A stretch of DNA of 17,308 nt from Leptolinea sp964404415 (GTDB lineage: Bacteria > Chloroflexota > Anaerolineae > Anaerolineales > Anaerolineaceae): assembly GCA_964404415.1 (NCBI GenBank), contig CAYOKC010000080.1, forward strand, positions 1 to 17,308, in the 5' to 3' direction. A program made the translations under genes and the position numbers. Under the pieces are notes generated by a model that was given only the letters and a program-made list of their open reading frames with translations, did not search any database and was not told the origin of the DNA. Shown piece after piece: positions 13,983 to 17,308 of the stretch. The first letter of the stretch is position 1. Every line of letters starts with the position of its first letter.

Positions 13983-14023
13983 GGATTTTCGATGTACACG
14001 AAAATCCAGGCCTGTTTGCCTGG
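13983..14023 (+). promoter_or_regulatory. Two overlapping hairpins in the symporter leader
   Basis: GGATTTTCG (13983-13991) pairs with CGAAAATCC (13999-14007) over a 7-nt loop. CCAGGC (14006-14011) pairs with GCCTGG (14018-14023) over a 6-nt loop. The two stems share bases 14006-14007, so their full forms compete. They sit 43 bases upstream of the ATG, in the predicted leader. They could be an attenuator-like switch, or the 9-bp repeat could be a protein-binding site. Confidence 0.45.
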
Positions 14024-14065
14024 GTATCCGATATCTGTCGATCTCAAATACAGGAGAAGTGTTGT

Positions 14066-15445
14066 ATGGATAACGAAGTTGTTGAAAAACCGGCAGTCAA
14101 CCGCGCCAAATTTGCCACAGGTTTGGGCGTGCTGGCTGCCACCCTCGGTTCTGCTGTCGGGTTGGGAAATATCTGGAAGTTCCCGTACCTTGCCGGCAGC
14201 AATGGAGGCGCTGCTTTTCTGCTGGTTTATATCGTCTGCATGCTGCTTATCGGTATCCCGGTCATGATCTCCGAGCTGACCCTTGGCCGTGTTGCCCGCA
14301 GCAACGCAATCGCCACCATGCAGAAACTGGCCCCCAAAGGCCAGCCGTGGTGGTTGATAGGGGCCGCCGGTGTGTTGGCCGCCTTCCTGATCATGGCCTT
14401 TTATTCCGAGGTTGCCGCCTGGGTCTTCGCGTACATCATCAAAGCCATCCAGGGTGGAATTCTTTCCACTGATCCCGAGGTGACCAAATCCGCGTTCAAT
14501 GGGCTTGTCACCGATCCGACCCAATCTTTGATCTGGCAGTGGATTGACCTGGCCATAGTCGGTTTCATCATCCTTCTGGGTGTGAACAAAGGTATTGAAG
14601 GCGCCACCAAAAAGTTGATGCCGGTTTTACTGGTACTTTTGATCGTTGTGGGCATCCGCAGCATCACTCTGCCCGGCGCCGGTGAAGGCCTTGCCTTCCT
14701 CTTCCAGCCTGATTTCACCAAATTGACCGCTGCCAGTTTCCTCATCGCCATGGGATTGGCATTCTTCAAGCTGTCTGTCGGTATGGGCACCATGATCACC
14801 TACGGCAGCTACTTCCGTGACGACCAGGATATTCCCTCTACAGCTTTCCGTGTGGCGTTCTCTGACCTGGCGGTTTCATTGCTTGCCGGTATCGCCATCT
14901 TCCCGGCTGTATTCGCCTTCGGGTACGAACCCAACGCCGGTCCGTCACTTTTGTTCCTGACGATCCCCTCTGTGTTTGCCTCCATGCCCCTTGGGAACGT
15001 CTTCATGGTCATTTTCTTCATTCTAACGTTCATAGCCTCGATTGGCGCCCAAATCTCGCTTGTAGAGGTTCCTGTAGCCTTCCTGGAGGAGAAATTCCAC
15101 CTCTCCCGTAAAGTCGCGGGGATATCCACGGTTCTGGCTATCGCCCTTTTCGGCGCCCTCGCCGCGCTATCCAACAGCCTGCTGGCGGATGTAAAGCTGT
15201 TCGGAATGACTTTCTTTGACCTGTTTGACTACACCACATCCAACATTTTGCTGCCGCTCGGCGGCCTGTTCATTGCCATCTTTATCAGTTGGATTTGGGG
15301 TAAGAAGAAAATCACCGCCGCCCTTACCAATGAGGGTAAATTGGCCAACTCCGGGATTGTCAATGTGTTATACGGCACCCTGCTCGTTGTAACCCCGATC
15401 CTGGTGACCATCGTTCTGTTGAACGGATTGAAGATCATCCAGTAA
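14066..15445 (+). CDS. Sodium-dependent symporter, NSS (SNF) family
   Basis: This 459-residue secondary transporter is of the neurotransmitter:sodium symporter type. Its family imports amino acids or related solutes with sodium across the cytoplasmic membrane. The N-terminal signature is clear: LGVLAATLGSAVGLGNIWKFPYLAGSNGGAAFLL-type sequence, with the unwound TM1 segment GSAVGLGNIWKFPY at about 28-41 lining substrate and sodium sites. GIPVMISELTLGR follows in TM2. Eleven to twelve hydrophobic segments fill the rest, and the length is typical of short bacterial NSS proteins. AGGAGAAG precedes the ATG by about 7 bases. The gene appears monocistronic, with its own promoter, leader hairpins and terminator. 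The substrate cannot be assigned from sequence by eye. Confidence 0.93.
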   Translation: MDNEVVEKPAVNRAKFATGLGVLAATLGSAVGLGNIWKFPYLAGSNGGAAFLLVYIVCMLLIGIPVMISELTLGRVARSNAIATMQKLAPKGQPWWLIGAAGVLAAFLIMAFYSEVAAWVFAYIIKAIQGGILSTDPEVTKSAFNGLVTDPTQSLIWQWIDLAIVGFIILLGVNKGIEGATKKLMPVLLVLLIVVGIRSITLPGAGEGLAFLFQPDFTKLTAASFLIAMGLAFFKLSVGMGTMITYGSYFRDDQDIPSTAFRVAFSDLAVSLLAGIAIFPAVFAFGYEPNAGPSLLFLTIPSVFASMPLGNVFMVIFFILTFIASIGAQISLVEVPVAFLEEKFHLSRKVAGISTVLAIALFGALAALSNSLLADVKLFGMTFFDLFDYTTSNILLPLGGLFIAIFISWIWGKKKITAALTNEGKLANSGIVNVLYGTLLVVTPILVTIVLLNGLKIIQ

Positions 15446-15471
15446 TCCGGTTATCTCTGATTTAAACGAAA

Positions 15472-15500
15472 AGGAGGAGACAACCGGGTTGTCTCCTCCT
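15472..15500. terminator. Bidirectional terminator between symporter and sortase-fusion genes
   Basis: AGGAGGAGACAAC (15472-15484) pairs perfectly with GTTGTCTCCTCCT (15488-15500), a 13-bp stem with a CGG loop. It is flanked by GATTTATTATTT downstream and by A-rich DNA upstream. It lies between two convergent genes and should end transcription in both directions. Confidence 0.8.
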
Positions 15501-15510
15501 GATTTATTAT

Positions 15511-17308
15511 TTACTTTACATCAATCAGAACAGCCCGCACCAGAACCCTTGAGAGATAGGTGTTTGACGTGCTGTCATAACCCTGACAGGTAAGCAATGT
15601 AACCCATGAACTTTCCTGTGGTTCAAACGCGGCTTTTATGTCATCAGGGGTGACTGTCAACAATTCTCTCACTTCATAAGTGAATGTCTGGCCGAAGGAA
15701 TGAATCTCCACTGTGTCGCCATATTTCAACGTATGCAGCAGGTTAAAAGGACCCGGCTGTCCCTGCGCGTTGTAGACGTGTCCGGTGATCACGCTGTTGC
15801 CATTCCATGTGGGGAACGAGGATTCTTCCAGGTATCCAAGTTTTTCTCCCAACCATGAGACATCCCATTCACCATCATGGCTGTATACCCCGACTACTTC
15901 TGACCTGACTCTCTGTGACGGTATTTCGAGAACCATGGCCTTCATCTCTTCATAAACATTCTCCGGCATGGCAGGGAGCACAGTGGTTGTTCGCGGCGCG
16001 AAACCAGAACCGGGTAGTTTCTTCACCTCGACAGATGAGTCTGAGCTTCCGGAACTGCTGCCAAACCTGTACCACGTGGACAGATTCGAGTCTGAGTCAG
16101 AGGTTGCCGGAGTCTCGTCTAGAATGTCACCATCATCATCCGTATCGGTGGTTGATGTACCACGGTTATTTACCAGATGAACAGTATCAGGAACATCAAC
16201 CCTGAATGTGATCACAATTTCATTATTCGCAGTTGCTTCATCAGTCGCCCCCCGGTCAGGGCCAATATTGCCCGACCAGAAAACCCGATTAGTAACGGTA
16301 TCAAACAGGCAATCTGTGGTTGTTGATGTGCCGCGTGCTTCACAAGTAAGGCTGCCTGTCACATACGTGGTACCCGTTGGAATTGGATCCCGAACCTGGG
16401 CATTGATATTGGTGGAATTATGGTCATTGATCCATACCATGCGCCATTCCAGCAGCGGTAAACCGGAGGCGTCAAATACTTTATATCCGGAAGGCGGGTC
16501 AAATATCGTCCCCAGAGTATCGCAAGATTCCATTACATTTGTATATCCCTGGTCTGTATCGACATTTCCTACTGGAATACAGTTCTGGTACCCACCAGGG
16601 CGTAAACCCGTTGCCGGAACCAGTACATCGACGGTTATCCGGCATGTACCCGTACCTATCGGCATTTCGCCGCCGGATAAGGCGACCAATGTACCGGCTG
16701 CCGGAGCTGACAACGTCCCGCCACAGGTGTTGGTCGCGTTGGGCGGGGTGGCGATCAGCAATCCATTCAGCAGCGTATCCGACATTCCCAGTCCTGTAAG
16801 ACCGATACCAATACCGATCTTTCGAACATCCAAAATCAATGTAGACGTACTTCCCGGGGAAACCGGATTGGGGTCAAACCTCTTCGTTACACCCACACTG
16901 GAAAGGTTTGTCAATGTGGCGCTGGTAGGCTGATGGTTGGACATGCCCTGGGTTGTGGTGACGGCATACGCGGGTATGGTGTTGATCAGGTTTCCGGTCA
17001 CTTCCATCATGGCCCTGATGGTCAACTTGCACTGGGCGTTTCCGGCCAGCGCGCCGCCTGTGTAGTGGAAGGACATGCGGTCTGCAGCCGGAGTGATCGT
17101 CCCTCCGCAGGATCCCATAGTCGGACTGGCGGGATCAGCCAGCAGCATATGGGTGGGAAGCGTATCGGTAAAGGTGATGTTGCTGACGGGGGACGATTCT
17201 GTGTTTACCAGCGTGATCGTCATGGTGGAAGCCGTATCACCGGTGACCAGGATGGGATCGAATTTTTTATTGATGCGGAAATCAGGCGACCCAACCCTCA
17301 GGCTGTCA
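15511..17308 (-). CDS. DUF11-like repeat surface protein with LPGSG motif and C-terminal sortase domain, 5' partial
   Basis: The frame is open to the right window edge, giving 598 visible residues without the N terminus. Numbering here starts at Met 17223. Three Ig-like, DUF11-type repeats are seen: one opening at KKFDPILVTGD before that Met, one at KRFDPNPVSPGSTSTL (114 on) and one at about 247-400. An Asp-rich TDTDDDGD stretch (360-366) could bind calcium. After a Ser/Gly linker comes KKLPGSGFAP, an LPxTG-like motif (403-407). The sortase domain (about 425-570) has TGHVYN (H482), LLTCQGYD (C546) and YLSRVLV (R559). The His-Cys distance (64) and Cys-Arg distance (13) equal those of S. aureus SrtA as I recall them. 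There is no membrane helix after the sortase. It is probably secreted by an N-terminal signal outside the window and acts at the cell surface, as in monoderm Chloroflexota. Substrates are unknown. Confidence 0.85.
   Translation of the reverse strand, partial: DSLRVGSPDFRINKKFDPILVTGDTASTMTITLVNTESSPVSNITFTDTLPTHMLLADPASPTMGSCGGTITPAADRMSFHYTGGALAGNAQCKLTIRAMMEVTGNLINTIPAYAVTTTQGMSNHQPTSATLTNLSSVGVTKRFDPNPVSPGSTSTLILDVRKIGIGIGLTGLGMSDTLLNGLLIATPPNATNTCGGTLSAPAAGTLVALSGGEMPIGTGTCRITVDVLVPATGLRPGGYQNCIPVGNVDTDQGYTNVMESCDTLGTIFDPPSGYKVFDASGLPLLEWRMVWINDHNSTNINAQVRDPIPTGTTYVTGSLTCEARGTSTTTDCLFDTVTNRVFWSGNIGPDRGATDEATANNEIVITFRVDVPDTVHLVNNRGTSTTDTDDDGDILDETPATSDSDSNLSTWYRFGSSSGSSDSSVEVKKLPGSGFAPRTTTVLPAMPENVYEEMKAMVLEIPSQRVRSEVVGVYSHDGEWDVSWLGEKLGYLEESSFPTWNGNSVITGHVYNAQGQPGPFNLLHTLKYGDTVEIHSFGQTFTYEVRELLTVTPDDIKAAFEPQESSWVTLLTCQGYDSTSNTYLSRVLVRAVLIDVK

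Noticed and set aside
13830..14267. 145-residue plus ORF overlapping the symporter start
   Set aside because: It overlaps the NSS gene out of frame and covers the promoter and leader hairpins; translation shows no family.
16208..16933. 241-residue plus-strand ORF inside the sortase-fusion gene
   Set aside because: The minus strand there encodes clear DUF11-like repeats in one frame continuous with the sortase domain; the plus ORF has no motif.
1..17308. CRISPR arrays, tRNA or rRNA genes, insertion sequences
   Set aside because: No short regularly spaced repeats, cloverleaf sequences, rRNA-like stretches or transposase motifs were seen on either strand; the only large repeat is the xylF duplication.

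Overview
The window looks like chromosomal DNA of a Chloroflexota bacterium, probably Anaerolineae-like. This is inferred from gene style, not from a marker gene. The signs are a sugar-binding lipoprotein with a Cys lipobox followed by an Ala/Pro/Thr/Glu-rich linker, a DUF11-type surface protein ending in its own sortase domain, a family-B DNA polymerase fragment with a VDGLWV motif C, and moderate GC. A run of 10 Ns at 5527-5536 shows a scaffolded draft assembly.

Region 1 (1-2020). The left edge holds the first codons of a minus-strand MBOAT (AlgI-like) acyltransferase and a tail fragment of an ORF just upstream of it. These abut a family-B DNA polymerase gene (about 198-1283) that has lost its N-terminal half, so a rearrangement or assembly junction is likely near 190-200. 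A small multi-pass membrane protein follows (1327-1644), ending at a strong intrinsic terminator (1720-1773).

Region 2 (1959-9866) is a complete-looking D-xylose uptake and isomerisation operon. It has a sigma70-type promoter and a 37-bp palindrome over the predicted start site. The palindrome's core, TTAGTTTG-N9-CAAACTAA, matches the Bacillus xylO operator as I remember it. The genes, in order, are a double xylose-binding lipoprotein (xylF, two nearly identical domains in one chain), an intra-operon hairpin, the ABC ATPase xylG (interrupted by the N gap), the permease xylH, a ROK repressor (xylR-like) and xylose isomerase xylA. Together they capture, import and isomerise xylose under local repressor control. 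No xylulokinase lies in the window.

Region 3 (9867-12984). Hairpins separate xylA from a convergent winged-helix regulator. This regulator is divergent from a DUF1294 membrane protein, across a small gap with a -10 box and a palindrome. Next is a CBS-like/GGDEF/HD-GYP protein that can potentially both make and degrade cyclic di-GMP.

Region 4 (12985-17308). surE (minus) is divergent from an NSS-family sodium symporter. The symporter has a good promoter and two overlapping leader hairpins. A bidirectional terminator separates it from a large minus-strand surface protein whose 5' end lies outside the window. That protein has DUF11-like repeats, an Asp-rich stretch, an LPGSG sorting-like motif and a C-terminal sortase domain with His, Cys and Arg all in place.

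The observations most worth following are the tandem double XylF, the surface protein carrying both a sorting-like motif and a sortase, and the Bacillus-like xyl operator in a non-Firmicute operon.
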